Positions 1 to 9,614 of a stretch of DNA of 64,000 nt are shown here, in pieces (within the stretch, counting starts at the first letter, position 1; each line of letters opens with the position of its first letter). The notes under the pieces were generated by a model. That model had not been told where the DNA came from and ran no database searches. It saw nothing but the letters and a program-made list of their open reading frames with translations. The position numbers and the translations under genes are program-made. The DNA is taken from positions 12,250 to 76,249 of the forward strand of contig CAVXMG010000018.1 of NCBI GenBank assembly GCA_963762735.1, read 5' to 3'. This DNA comes from DASXKD01 sp963762735. Lineage in GTDB: Bacteria; Actinomycetota; Actinomycetes; Streptosporangiales; Streptosporangiaceae.

Positions 1-51
1 CTTGGCGGACCCCTTCCTGAGAAAATTAATGCAGTAACAGGGCCGGGTGGG

Positions 52-2308
52 ATGGGGTGGATGATGGCAGGGATGCTGACCCAGCTTCCTCTGCCGCTGC
101 TGCCCGCCGGGGCTGCCGAGCTCGCGCCTGGGGTCGGGCTGGTCACTGGCGATGATGGCGGCGGGCTGGTGTCGGTGCACGGGCTGGCCACGTTCGCCTG
201 GGATGCGGGGGATGAGGCGGGCCGGCGGCTGGCGGCGGTGCAGCTGGTCCGGCTGCGGGCGGTCAGCCAGGCGCAGGCCGCGGCGGCGTTCGGGGTGGAT
301 CCGGTCACGGTGTGGCGGTGGGATCAGGCGCTGGCGGCGGGCGGGGTGGCCGGGCTGGTTCCCTCGCGGCGGGGCCCGAAGGGGGCCTCGAAGCTGACCT
401 CGCAGCTGGCAGCGCGGATCGGGGAGCTGGAGGCGGCGGGGGCGACCTTGAGCGAGATCGCCGCGGCGACCGGGGTGTCGACGTTCAGCGTGCGCAACGC
501 GCTGGGCCGGGTCGCCTCCGGCGGGCAGCACGCGCCTGCCGGGGCCGTCGCAGACAGCGCCGGCCTGGTCGCGGGGGACGATGACGAGCGCCCGGGCGCG
601 GCGGTTGCGGTGCTGCCGGACCCGGTTCCCCGGGACGGGGAGCGGGCGCTGGCCCGGTGGGGGCTGCTCGGCGAGGGCGCCGAGCCGGTGTTCGCCCCCG
701 GTGCCCGGTATCCGCTGGCCGGGCTGCTGCTGGCGCTGCCTGCCCTGGAGGGCACCGGCTTGCTGGATGCCGCCAAAGAGGTGTACGGCCGGCTCAAGGA
801 CGGGTTCTACGGGCTGTCCGCCACGCTGCTGACGCTTGGTGTTCCTGGCGCTGGCCGGGGAGCCGCGGGCCGAGGGCGCCACGCGGGTGCCGCCTGCGGC
901 GCTGGGCCGGGTGCTGGGGCTGGACCGGGCGCCGGAGGTCAAGACGATCCGCCGCAAGCTCGGCGAGCTCGCCGCGGCCGGCCAGGCCGCGGACCTGATC
1001 ATGGCGCTGGCCCGCCGGCACGCTGCCACCCGCCCCCAGGCGCTGGGGTTCCTGCACGTGGACGGGCACGCCCGCGTCTACTACGGCACCCGGACCGTGC
1101 AGAAGACGCACATCGCGCGGCTGAAGTTCCCTGCCCCGGCCACCGGGGAGACCTGGGTCACCGGCCAGGACGGGGAGCCGGTGTTCATGGTGGTCGCCGA
1201 GCCGTCGGACTCGCTGGCCGGGGAGCTGCGCCGGCTGCTCCCGCAGCTGCGGCAGGTCGTCGGCGAGAGCCGCCGGGTGACGGTGTGCTTTGACCGGGGC
1301 GGCTGGTCCCCGGCCCTGTTCGCCGACATCACCGGGGCCGGGTTCGACCTGCTGACCTGGCGCAAGGGCCCGGCCCCCGACCTGCCCGCCGACACGTTCA
1401 CCACCATCACCTGCGCCGATGACCGCGGCCGCCAGCATGCCTACGACCTGGCCGACACCACGATCACGCTGACCATCAGCGACGGGCCGCGCAAGGGGCA
1501 GACGGTCAGCCTGCGGCAGGTCACCCGCCGCGTCCCCGCGAAGGCCGGCGGCACCCGGCAGATCCACGCCCTCACCACCCGGACGGACCTGGCCGCAGGG
1601 GAAGTCTGCTGGCGGCTGACCTCACGATGGCGGGAGGAGAACTATTTCCGCTACGCCCGTACCCACTTCGCCCTGGACGCCCTGGACTCCCACGCGGCCA
1701 CGCCCGACGACCCGGACCGGAAAGTCCCGAACCCGGCGAAGAAAACCGCCGCCGCCCAGGTCCGCCGCGCCGAGGTCCTCGCCGCCGCGGCCCAGGCCCA
1801 GCGCGATGCCAGCCTGGCGGAGCTGCGCAACCCGGCGCCCGGCCAGCCGGTCACCATCACCAACCAGATGATCAACGCCCTGGACGCCCCCGTCGAGGCC
1901 GCCTGGGCCGGACTCCAGGCCGCCCAGGACGCCGCGGCGGCCGTCCCCGCCCGCATCCGCCTCGGCGAGATCGCCCCGGACATGGTCCGGCTGGAGGCCG
2001 AGGTCAAGCAGATCACCCACGCCATCCGGATGGCCGCCTACAACGCCGAAACCGCCCTCGCCCGGGCGCTGGACGGGCACTACGCCCGCGCCGGCGAGGA
2101 GGCCTACGCCCTGATCCGCGAAGCGCTCACCGGCTCCGGCGACATCATCCCCGGCCACGGCGAACTGCTCATCCGGCTCGACCCGCTCACCGCCCCGCGC
2201 CGGACCCAGGCCCTCGCAGCGCTCTGCGATCAGCTCACCCAGGCCCACGCCCGCTACCCCGGCACCGGGCTCATCCTGCGCTACGAAGTCAAGCCCACCC
2301 CTGCATGA
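52..2308 (+). pseudogene. DDE-type transposase, one frameshift
   Basis: A cut-and-paste type transposase of roughly 750 residues, read in two frames. The first part (52 to about 837) carries a helix-turn-helix near residues 65-100 (motif PVTVWRW) and a second HTH-like stretch (SEIAAATGVSTFSV). The second part (about 838-2308) carries the catalytic core: a first Asp in HVDGH, a second Asp in FDRGGWSP and a Glu in RWREENYF, followed by a long helical C-terminus. The frame changes at about 837, where one extra T (cttggtg) moves reading by +1; both halves look conserved, so a sequencing error, a recent mutation or +1 frameshifting at CTT are all possible. IS4-superfamily-like catalytic layout is an inference; the exact IS family is not assigned. 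I could not define convincing terminal inverted repeats; the flanks share only loose A/T-rich similarity (about 20-38 and 2365-2385). Confidence 0.75.
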
Positions 2309-2966
2309 TCTTTATCCCTATGTCAGGAGTCCCTGAAAACGGCCGGGCAGGGAATGCGGCCAGGCCGTAAATTTTTGCAGCGCCGAACTTGGCCCGAACG
2401 CCCGCTCATGCCGCATTGCGTGAAGGGCCGCAGTAGACGGAAACCTTCAGACCGCCAGCCCGCAGAGTCAGCGAGATGGCAAGACGGAGTGCGTCAGCCC
2501 TCCTGGAGCAGAATCTGGCGCGCTTTGGCCAGCATCCGCTTCTCCCCACCCCCGGACAGGCCGCGGCTGGCATCCCTTTCCGCCAGGTCGCGGACTACCT
2601 CAGCTACCCGGGCCAGATCCCCGATGCCAGCTTCTGCAGGTTCGCCTGATACCGGCGCGGCCAGCTGGCCTCATCGCTGCCGCCGCTGAGCACGGTTACC
2701 CCGCAGCCGATCTCGAAGCTTCCTGGACCCAAGAACCAGAGTCCCGTTCCCAGGATGACAGCGATCGGACATACTGTCATGCCGCGGACAGGGTCGAGCG
2801 CCGCCGGCACGGCGGGACCTTGGCCATGCCACTGGGCTGTCGCCAGCCGTGAACTCTGCCGGTCGAGGATAGACGCTAACGAGAAGCCCGTCGCGGGGAG
2901 CAACCTGAGTCTGCGCGTGCCCGCGCATGTAGCCGCCCAAGTGCGCGATTGTGTCAGGTTGTGTAC
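2309..2966. other. Intergenic stretch between transposase and kinase
   Basis: Apart from the CarD-like remnant on the minus strand I see no gene here. The right transposon end should lie within the first 100 bases but no clear inverted repeat was found. No tRNA-like cloverleaf is evident. Confidence 0.4.
2494..2700 (-). pseudogene. CarD-family transcription regulator remnant
   Basis: The minus strand encodes the C-terminal DNA-binding domain of a CarD/CdnL-type RNA-polymerase-binding protein. Visible blocks are RRYQANLQKLASG, then after a one-base frame break VAEVVRDLAERD and EKRMLAKARQIL, ending at the TGA at 2496-2494. In CarD proteins these blocks are contiguous (the sequence reads as ANLQKLASGDLARVAEVV if one G is restored in the tcggggatc run near 2615). 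The N-terminal RNAP-interacting Tudor-like domain is not recognisable upstream (2700-2770), so this looks like a truncated copy rather than the essential chromosomal carD. It lies between a transposase and a kinase gene, a typical place for gene debris. Confidence 0.6.
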
Positions 2967-3821
2967 ATGGCTGAGGTCGTTGTGTTCGGCGTCGTTGCGG
3001 CGGACGTTGTCCTGCGTGTTCAGCGCATCCCCGCCCCCGGCGACCATGTCAATGCCGAGGCGCTGGGATGGCGCATCGGAGGGAGCTCGGCCAACGTGGC
3101 ATGCGGGCTCAGCACGGCTGGGCACCACGTACGTCTCGTCGGCCCGGTCGGCACAGACTCGATGGGCGACAATCTCCTGGCCGAACTCGAACAGTGGGGC
3201 GTCGATACCGAGTACTCGTTCCGTGCCGATACTGCGTCCCCGCGCACCCTCATACTGCTCGACGACACGGGCGAGCGCACGATCATCGCGGTGGACAGCG
3301 GGGCCGGGCCGTCGTCTTTCCTGCCCGTACGCGGGCCGGATCTGAGGTCAGTCGATTGCGTCTACGTCGAGGGTTATACCAGGTACCCAACCGGCACAGC
3401 GGCCGCGGCTGAGTCGGCTCTTCTCGTGACATCTCCCCCCGTACCTGGCGCAACAACATGGCCTGCGACCGTCGTGGTCGGGTCAGAGACGCAATACAGC
3501 GATGCCACCTCGGCAGGGATGTTTGAGGCCGTGCGCTCCGTATCGGGTGAGCGGCTCAAGTGGGTGGTGGTGACGCGAGGGAGGGAGGGTGCCGATGCGT
3601 ACGCTGCCTCCAGCGAAGTGCATGTTGATGCCGTTGCAGCCGACCAGATAGACGCGACAGGTGCCGGTGATGCGTTTACCGTCGGCCTGCTGCACGGGCT
3701 GCTGCAAGGGGACGACATGGTCACAGCGTTGCAAGTCGGCGCTGCGTGGGGTGCGGCGACAGTGGCCCAGTTGCGGTCGATTCCAGTGCCGTGGGAGGAA
3801 CTCGCCGGCCCGTTCCACTAG
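2967..3821 (+). CDS. PfkB-family sugar/nucleoside kinase
   Basis: Predicted ATP-dependent kinase of the ribokinase/PfkB family, 284 residues, acting in the cytoplasm on a sugar, sugar phosphate or nucleoside. Seen in the sequence: the N-terminal substrate-binding signature GGSSANVACGL near residues 30-45 and the C-terminal anion-hole/catalytic signature DATGAGDAF near residue 225, where the Asp is the catalytic base in the family. I chose ATG 2967 because the frame aligns directly with the first beta strand (AEVVVFGVVAADVV); an upstream TTG (2949) adds only six residues. The substrate cannot be read from sequence. It stands alone between transposon debris and the GntR regulator of the mobile element, so it may be element cargo. 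The reading frame is intact, unlike most of its neighbours. Confidence 0.8.
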   Translation: MAEVVVFGVVAADVVLRVQRIPAPGDHVNAEALGWRIGGSSANVACGLSTAGHHVRLVGPVGTDSMGDNLLAELEQWGVDTEYSFRADTASPRTLILLDDTGERTIIAVDSGAGPSSFLPVRGPDLRSVDCVYVEGYTRYPTGTAAAAESALLVTSPPVPGATTWPATVVVGSETQYSDATSAGMFEAVRSVSGERLKWVVVTRGREGADAYAASSEVHVDAVAADQIDATGAGDAFTVGLLHGLLQGDDMVTALQVGAAWGAATVAQLRSIPVPWEELAGPFH

Positions 3822-3983
3822 CCAGGCGACATCAGGCCTTTAGCGGCGGATGCCACCGAGCGTGGCCCCCGACAGTTTCCCGATCTTCAGGCTACGGGCT
3901 CGCGCTGTGAAGGACCCGAGACCCACCGAGCTACCGGGCCGTACCTGAAGCCAGCGGCCGCGTAACAGCCTGGCAGGTTCAGG

Positions 3984-4790
3984 TCAGTCGCCGATTACCA
4001 GCCGGGTTGTGTCTCCGGGCCAGACCGTTCGGGTGAAGTCGACCGGGCTTCCGCGCCGGTCCTCGTAGATGTCCTCGCGTACCAGCACCGCGGCGTCTGA
4101 GGGTAGCGCCAGCGCGGCTGCCTCTTCGTGGTTGGGGTGGCGGGCGGTGACCTGGCTGCTGGCCAGGCGGACCTGCTTGCCGAGGTAGGTGGTCAGCGCG
4201 GCGGGCCAGGCATCGGTAATCGCCGTGGACTGCGCGATCGGGGTGCCCTCGGCCAGCTCGGCCGGGATGTAGCTGACGCGGAACTGGACGGGGGTGTTGT
4301 CCGGGGCGGCCGCTAGCCGGCGCCTCACGATCACCTGCCGCGAAGGGTCGGTGATCCCGAGGGCCATGGCAGCGTCGGCGGGCGGTCGCTCCGCGCGGAC
4401 ATCAAGCGCGGCAAGCCCGTTATCAGTATCCGGGCCGACGCTCCCGTGAGCCGGGATCGTGTGAACGGGCCAGACGGTCAGCCGGCCGGGGACTGCGGCT
4501 GGCGGCGGCGCCTTGCGCGCGGGTTCGCCCGCGGACGGCGCTGGCCCCGGTTGCGGGCCGCCGGTCGAGATGGCGCCGCGGGTGCCTTCCTTGCGTGCGT
4601 ACCCGGCTGCCGCGAGTTCGTCGAGGACCTTGCGGGCGGTGGTGGTGGAGACCTCCCACCGCTCCATGATCTCGCGGATGGACGGCAGGAGCGCGCCGGC
4701 CGGGTAGACGCCTGCGGTGATCTCGCTGGCGAGCTGATCGCGGATGCTCGCGTACATGCGGGTCGTCGTGGTCTGGGCCGTCTCACCCAT
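3984..4790 (-). CDS. GntR-family regulator with UTRA domain
   Basis: 268-residue transcription factor. An N-terminal winged helix of the GntR family (residues about 10-75; SIREIMERWEVSTTTARKVL recognition region), a Pro/Ala-rich linker (about 80-110), then a HutC-type UTRA ligand-binding domain (about 115-265; conserved pieces SYIPAEL and REDIYEDRRG). GntR/UTRA proteins of this kind (for example KorSA in pSAM2) control transfer and replication genes of actinomycete integrative elements by repressing a divergent promoter. The position supports this: it is transcribed away from the element genes and the 340-bp gap contains five copies of a palindromic motif. The ATG at 4790 follows an AAGGTAG ribosome-binding-like sequence. 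Frame intact. Confidence 0.85.
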   Translation of the reverse strand: MGETAQTTTTRMYASIRDQLASEITAGVYPAGALLPSIREIMERWEVSTTTARKVLDELAAAGYARKEGTRGAISTGGPQPGPAPSAGEPARKAPPPAAVPGRLTVWPVHTIPAHGSVGPDTDNGLAALDVRAERPPADAAMALGITDPSRQVIVRRRLAAAPDNTPVQFRVSYIPAELAEGTPIAQSTAITDAWPAALTTYLGKQVRLASSQVTARHPNHEEAAALALPSDAAVLVREDIYEDRRGSPVDFTRTVWPGDTTRLVIGD

Positions 4791-5131
4791 GGCACTACCT
4801 TCCTCAAAGGATTGCGCCTACAACCTACCGCGCAAAGCTCTACGTGTAAAGCTTCGCTCTCCCAAGCTTGCAGATCAGCGGCCGCGAGACACGCGATCCC
4901 AGACGTCCCGGATGCCAGCCGCCCTGGTGCGGTCGTAGAGCAGCACATCGGCGCCATCTGCCTCCAGCCGCTTCCTGACCAGGGCAAACACTCTGCACGC
5001 AAAGTTATGCGCGCAAAGATTTGCGCTCCTCGGCATCCGTGGTACATACTCGTGCGCATAGAGTTCTGCGCGCAAAGCTATGCGCCATGATGCGGGCGGC
5101 TCCTCGCCGCCGCCGAAGGGAGTGATGCCCG
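4791..5131. promoter_or_regulatory. Divergent control region with five operator-like palindromes
   Basis: Five related 16-18 bp motifs are visible: 4830-4845, 4997-5012, 5011-5026, 5054-5071 and 5070-5085. The best is a perfect palindrome, GCGCAAAGATTTGCGC (5011-5026); the last is GCGCAAAGCTATGCGC. Two pairs overlap by one or two bases (4997/5011 and 5054/5070), so the sites form tight doublets. A plausible promoter for the rightward genes, TTGCGC (5021) and CATACT (about 5045), sits among them. Binding by the adjacent GntR protein is inferred from position. A short minus-strand reading frame at about 4880-4990 is possible but unsupported. Confidence 0.6.
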
Positions 5132-5398
5132 ATGCCAGACATCGCCAGCACCACAGACCCGGTCGCCATGACCTTGGCCATCGTGGCGCTCCTGATCGCC
5201 CTGGGCGTCCTGGCGCTGCTGGTCCTCGTGCTGGTCGGCATCCGCCACGAGGAACGGCACATGAGCCTGACCAGCGCCCCCCGCACCCGCATCGGGGCGA
5301 TCACCCGCCACCTGACCGGAGTCGGCGTCCGCACCCCCGAAGCCGGCCCCGGCAACGACCAGGACCCCGATTCCTGCCCCGAAAGGGATCTGACATGA
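5132..5398 (+). CDS. Small single-span membrane protein of the element
   Basis: 88 residues with one strong hydrophobic helix (residues about 12-36, LAIVALLIALGVLALLVLVL) and a polar, Pro/Asp-rich cytoplasmic tail. ATG 5132 is preceded by AAGGGAG at 5116-5122. The stop overlaps the start of the next gene (ATGA at 5395). Small membrane proteins of this kind commonly open the transfer operons of actinomycete conjugative elements, where some (Spd proteins) help plasmid spread; a Spd-like role is inference from position only. It is the first gene downstream of the operator cluster and so probably the first gene of the rightward operon. Confidence 0.6.
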   Translation: MPDIASTTDPVAMTLAIVALLIALGVLALLVLVLVGIRHEERHMSLTSAPRTRIGAITRHLTGVGVRTPEAGPGNDQDPDSCPERDLT

Positions 5399-6353
5399 CC
5401 GTTGCGATCCCGGCCGTCACCTTCCCGGGCGCCGGAACCGGCCGGGACATGACCGGCCACCCCCCGGCATCCGGCCTCCTGGTGATCATGGCCGGTCCGG
5501 CCGCCCCGGCCGCCCGGCCCCGGCAGCCAGCCCGCCCCTCCCAGGTGGTCCAGGGACCGTTCGGGCCTGTGGCTGCGCAACGCGGCGGCCGGGCTGTGCG
5601 TCCTGGCCGCGGCCGCGGCGGCGGTGAGCTTCACCGCCCAGTACCGGATGGTCGACGCCACCCGCCACCTGCCGGTGGTCGCCGCCCTGGAGGCCGCGAT
5701 CCCGGACGCCGCCGCGCTGGTCTTCGCCTGCCTGGGCATCGCGCTGGCCCTGCACGGCCGCCGCGCGCTCCGGGCCCGGGCGCTGAACCTGGCCTCGGTC
5801 GCCGCCAGCGTGTTCATGAACGCGATCGCGGCCGCGCCGGGCTGGCGGAACCTGGCCATCTGGGCCATGCCGCCGGTCGCCTACGCCCTGGCCAGCGACA
5901 CCCTCATCGGCGTGTCGTCCTGGGCGCTGACCCGCCACCAGCAGCTGACCGCCGCGCTGGCCGCCGACGCGGCCACCCCGCTGGCCATCCTCGGCGGCCT
6001 GATCTTGTGGCTGCTGCGCCTGGCCCTGGCGCCGGCCTCGACCCTGGCCGGGTTCCGCGCCTGGGTGCTCGAGGAATGCCCGGTCGCCCCCGGCCGCCGC
6101 GCCGCCCGCCCCGCCCTGCCGCCTGCCCGGCCCGGCCGGGCCGGGCGGGGGGACGGTCCCGCGGAAGGCGACCAAGACCGCCCGGTTCCTTTCCTTGGTC
6201 ACCGAACGGCACGGGCCTCTCGCCTCCATCCCGCTGGATCGCGTCGCCGCGATCAGCGCCGCCCTGGCCCCCGCGGCCGACCTGAACCCCGGCGCCGCCC
6301 GCGCCGCCCTCCGCAAAGCCGTCCTCGCCGCCCGCAACGGAGACCCCTCATGA
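5395..6353 (+). pseudogene. DUF2637-type membrane protein, two frameshifts
   Basis: Membrane protein of about 315 residues when frames are joined. Starts at ATG 5395 in the first frame; near 5540 reading must shift to the frame giving LWLRNAAAGLCVLAAAA, followed by several hydrophobic helices (about 5590-6050: AALVFACLGIALAL, NLAIWAMPPVAYALA, AILGGLILWLLRLAL). Near 6145, in a G-rich run, reading shifts again to end as ARAALRKAVLAARNGDPS with TGA 6351-6353. The helical layout matches DUF2637 (SpdB-like) proteins, which in actinomycete conjugative elements sit directly before the DNA-transfer ATPase, as here. Its stop overlaps the next start. Both frame breaks lie at homopolymer or dinucleotide runs, which suggests base-calling error, but real decay cannot be excluded. 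Confidence 0.6.
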
Positions 6354-8219
6354 TCGCTCAAGTACGCCATCGCCCTGGTCGTCCTGATCGTCCTGGCCGC
6401 GGTGTTCGCGTGGGCGTTCCTGCCCGCCCGGTACCTGCCCGGCAACCGGGCCCGGCACCTGCAGGGAGAGAAAGGGAGAAAAAGAAAAAGAGAAAAAAGA
6501 AAAAAAGAGAGAAAAAAAGAAGAAAAAGAAAAAAGAGAAAAGAGAAAGAGAAAAAAAGAGAGAAGAAAAAAAAAAGAAAAAAAGAAGAAAAAAGAAAAAA
6601 GAAAGAAAAGAAAGAGAAGAAAAAAAAAAAAAAAAAAGAGAAAGAGGAGAAGGAGAGGAGGGACGGGAGGGGCAACGACCAGGCCGCCCGGGGGGGGGGG
6701 GGGGAGCGGATCCGGCTGCACCTGCGGCTGCACCCCGGCAAGGGCTTCGCCCACGTCTTCAGCCTGTGGCTGCGCTGGGGCCGCTTCGCGGCGCTGCGCC
6801 GCTCCGGCCGGATCCGCGCCGCGCTCCCGCTGTGGTACCGGATCGCCGGACCCGCGCCAGCACTCGGTGTTCCTGGGCCGGGCCCACTACCGGCACGGCC
6901 TGCGGGTCCCGCTGGAAGAGCACCTGCTGGTCATGGCCCCGCCCCGGACCTACAAGACCGCGTTCCTGGCCGATGTCATCCTGCGCTACCCCGGCCCGGT
7001 CATCGCCACCACCACCAAGGCCGACATCTACCACCTGACCAGCGCGGTGCGCGCCGAGCACGGCCGGGTGCACGTGTTCAACCCGCAGCACATCGGCGGC
7101 GTCGCCGTCCACCTTCTGCTGGGACCCGGTCGCGGGATGCGAGGACCCGGCCACCGCGATCCGCCGCGCCGACGCGTTCGCGTTCGCCGTGTCCCAGAAG
7201 GGCGTCGAGGACGGCACGTTCTGGTCCGCCAAAGCCTCGCGACTACCTGCGCGGCTACTTCCACGCCGCCGCCCTGGCCCGCTACGACCTGCGCGCCGTC
7301 GCGGCCTGGGTGGCCGGCGCCGACCCGGACGTCCCCGAGCGGATCCTGCTCGCCGCCGGCGCCCGCCAGTGGGCGCTACACCCTGGCCGAACTCCGCTCC
7401 GAAGCCCACAAGACCGCCGCCACAGTCCGGATGGTCATGTCCCGAGCCCTGGCGTTCATGGCCGACCCGGCCCTGGCCGCCAGCGTGCTGCCCGGCCCCG
7501 GCGACGGGTTCGACATCCCCGCCTTCCTCGACGGCACCGGCACCGTGTACCTGATCGCCGAAGCCGTCTCCGAAGAAGCCCCGGTCGCCCCGCTGTTCGC
7601 CGCGATGGCCACCGAGATCCACTGGATCGCGGCCCAGCTCGGCCAGGCCTCGCCGTCGGGCCGGCTGGACCCGCCGCTGCTGATGGGCCTGGACGAGGTG
7701 ACCCAGATCTGCCCGGTCCCGCTGCCGTTCTGGCTGTCAGACTCCGGCGGCAAGGGCATCCAGGTCGTCGCCGTCGTGCACGGCGAGGCCCAGCTCGCCG
7801 AACGGTGGGGCGACTACGGCCGCCAGGTCGTGCTCGACACCTCCTCGGTGAAGGTGTTCCTGCCCGGCATCACCGACGTCACCACGCTGCAGGCGGCCAG
7901 CACGCTGTGCGGGCAGGCGTCGTGGAAGGTCCGCGGCCAGGACCACGCCACCCGCCACGACGTCGCCACCCCGGACATGATCCGCCAGCTGCCCGCCGGG
8001 TTCGCCCTGGTCATCCGCGGCGGCTGCGCCCCGGTCATCGCCCGGCTGCCCCGCGCCTGGAAGAACCCCGCCTACCGCCGCGCCCGCCGCCTCGGCCAGG
8101 CCCCGTGGCACGCCATCGCCGAGCTTCCTGCCGCCGAGGAGGAGCCAGAGCCCGGCCTGCCCGACTACGTGCCCGCCGAATGGCTCCGCGGCGACGGCAC
8201 CTCCTTCCCCTGGAGCTGA
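6350..8219 (+). pseudogene. TraG/VirD4-like conjugative DNA transfer ATPase, broken
   Basis: DNA-pumping coupling ATPase of the element, membrane anchored. Order of parts: start ATG 6350 overlapping the previous stop; a membrane helix (about 6375-6425, ALVVLIVLAAVFAWAFL after one frame correction); an abnormal 201-nt purine tract and 15-G run (6463-6704); LHLRLHPGKG from about 6718; a Walker A-like APPRTYKT (about 6936-6960, Arg-Thr-Tyr replacing the usual Gly-Ser-Gly); KASDYLRGYF (about 7235-7265, across another frame break); Walker B LLMGLDEVT (about 7678-7700); and the C-terminus through 8219. At least six frame changes are needed (about 6358, the purine tract, 6868, 7118, 7232, 7375). Downstream of 7375 the frame is clean for 280 codons. 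TraG/VirD4 proteins feed DNA into a transfer pore in other systems; here no other type IV components are present, as is usual for actinomycete elements. Confidence 0.7.
6463..6704 (+). repeat. 201-nt uninterrupted purine tract plus 15-G run
   Basis: Every base from 6463 to 6663 on the plus strand is A or G, dominated by A runs separated by single G, in DNA that is otherwise about 70 percent G+C. After a short normal-looking stretch a run of 15 G follows (6690-6704). Both lie inside the transfer ATPase gene between its membrane helix and the LHPGKG segment. The boundaries have no visible target duplication. Most likely a consensus artefact of low-quality reads; a genuine low-complexity insertion is the alternative. 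Confidence 0.9.
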
Positions 8220-8221
8220 CC

Positions 8222-8808
8222 ATGACCGGCAACGACCCGATCACCGCCATCGTCGACCAGCTCGCCGCCCACGCCGAGCAGCTCACCCGGCTCGACACCC
8301 GCGAGGCCGAGCATCACGCCGCGGTCAGCGGCCGGCTGGCCGAGCTCACCGGCCAGGCCGCCGCCATCGGCCGCGTCGTTCAGGAGCACGCTGCCGCGCT
8401 CGCCCACCTCACCGCGACCAGCCAGACCGGCCGGACCCCGACGGCTACCGCCCCGGGCCGGCACCGGCGTGGTGGAAGCTGGCGGCCGCCGACCGGCCGG
8501 AACCGGTCGCCCGGCTGCGGGCCTGGGTCGAGCAGGTCTACCGGCCCGGCTACGGGCACCTGGCCGCCGGCCTCGGCCCCTGCTGGCCCGCCCACGACCT
8601 GTGCCTGTACGGGCTGGACATCGCGGCCGAGCTGTGGTCGGTGCTGTACCTGCAGCCCGCCCGCACCCCGGCCCTGGTCTCCGCCCAGGCCGAATACCAG
8701 GCCCGCATCCTGCCCGCCCTGGCCGACCAGCTCCGCGCCGAGACCAACCGCTGCGGCCACCCCCGCAACCCCGCACCGGCCGGCGGCCAGCCCTGGAGCA
8801 CGCCATGA
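8222..8808 (+). pseudogene. Conserved AICE protein upstream of the primase, frameshifted
   Basis: About 195 residues once one frame break at about 8430 is joined. The N-terminal part is a helical, coiled-coil-like segment (ITAIVDQLAAHAEQLTRL, AELTGQAAAIGRVVQEH). The C-terminal part contains WWKLAAADRPEPVARLRAW, YGHLAAGLGPCWPAH and LYGLDIAAELWSVLYLQ. The second part resembles, from memory, a protein of unknown function that repeatedly occurs just before the primase-polymerase gene in actinomycete integrative elements. ATG 8222 follows the upstream TGA by two bases; the TGA at 8806-8808 overlaps the primase start (ATGA), so translation is probably coupled. No catalytic motif is recognised. Confidence 0.55.
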
Positions 8809-9614
8809 CCGGCACGCACGCTCCGCCAGGCCCTGGCCTACGCCGCCCGCGGCTGGCCGGTGTTCCCCTGCCAGGCCGGGCAGAAGATCCCCGCCACCGC
8901 GCCACGGCTACCGCGACGCCACCACCGACCCGGCAGCAGATCACCGCCTGGTTCGGCCGCCACCCGGACTGGAACCTGGCCATCGCCACCGGCGCCCCCG
9001 GACCCGACGTCCTGGACGTCGACCAGCACGGCCCGGCCGGGAACGGGTACGCCGCGTTCGCCAGGCTCCGCCAGGCCGGCCTGCTGGACGGCGCGGCCGC
9101 GTACGTGCGCACCCCCAGCGGCGGCCTGCACGCCTACTTCACCGGCTCGGCCCAGCGCAACGGCCACCTGCCCGCCCACCACCTGGACTTCCGCTCCCGC
9201 GGCGGCTACGTCCTGGCCCCGCCCTCCCAGGTCGACGGCAAGCCCTACCAGCTCATCCGGCACGCGTGGACGCCGACGGCGCCCTGGACTGGGCCACCGT
9301 CACCGCCCTGCTGGAACCCCAGCGGCAGCCCCGCCGGCCCCAGCCGCGGCCCGGCCCCGGCCGGGACCTGAGCCACCTGGCCCGGTGGGTCGCCAGCCCA
9401 GGCCGAAGGCAACCGCAACGCGGGCCTGTTCTGGGCCGCCAACCGCGCCCTGGACGCCGACCCGGCCGCCGACCTCAGCCCCCTGGCCGCCGCCGCCCGC
9501 CAGGCCGGCCTGGGCGAGCGGGAGATCACCCGAACCCTCGACTCCGCCCGCAACGGCGGCCGGACCCGCACCCCCGCACCCGACTACCAGGCCGAGGCAG
9601 GTGACCCGTCATGA
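8805..9614 (+). pseudogene. Bifunctional primase/polymerase (Prim-Pol), multiply frameshifted
   Basis: Replication protein of the element. Prim-Pol proteins synthesise primers and extend them at the element origin. Seen in pieces across frames: ALAYAARGWPVFPCQ (about 8829-8873), ITAWFGRHPDWNLAIATG (8940-8993), the metal-binding motif DVLDVDQHG (about 9007-9033), RTPSGGLHAYF (about 9106-9140, the conserved His strand of the fold), and SRGGYVLAPPSQVDGKPYQ (about 9195-9250). The tail through TGA 9612-9614 contains GLFWAANRALDADP. Frame breaks are needed near 8820, 8905, 9265 and 9405. Length is close to other small element-borne Prim-Pol proteins. The catalytic core itself is in one frame. Some AICEs use Prim-Pol instead of RepSA-type initiators, which fits this gene order. 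Confidence 0.7.

Noticed and set aside
830..845. Programmed +1 frameshift in the transposase
   Set aside because: CTT followed by G is compatible, but no stop or structured stimulator is seen and many other single-base shifts in this region have no such explanation.
3822..3983. Left attachment site of the element
   Set aside because: No tRNA 3' end and no matching direct repeat was found near 12.9-13.5 kb.
6358..6754. Phe/Leu-rich reading frame on the minus strand that could look like a membrane protein
   Set aside because: It is the complement of the purine tract; the composition reflects poly-pyrimidine, not a helix pattern.
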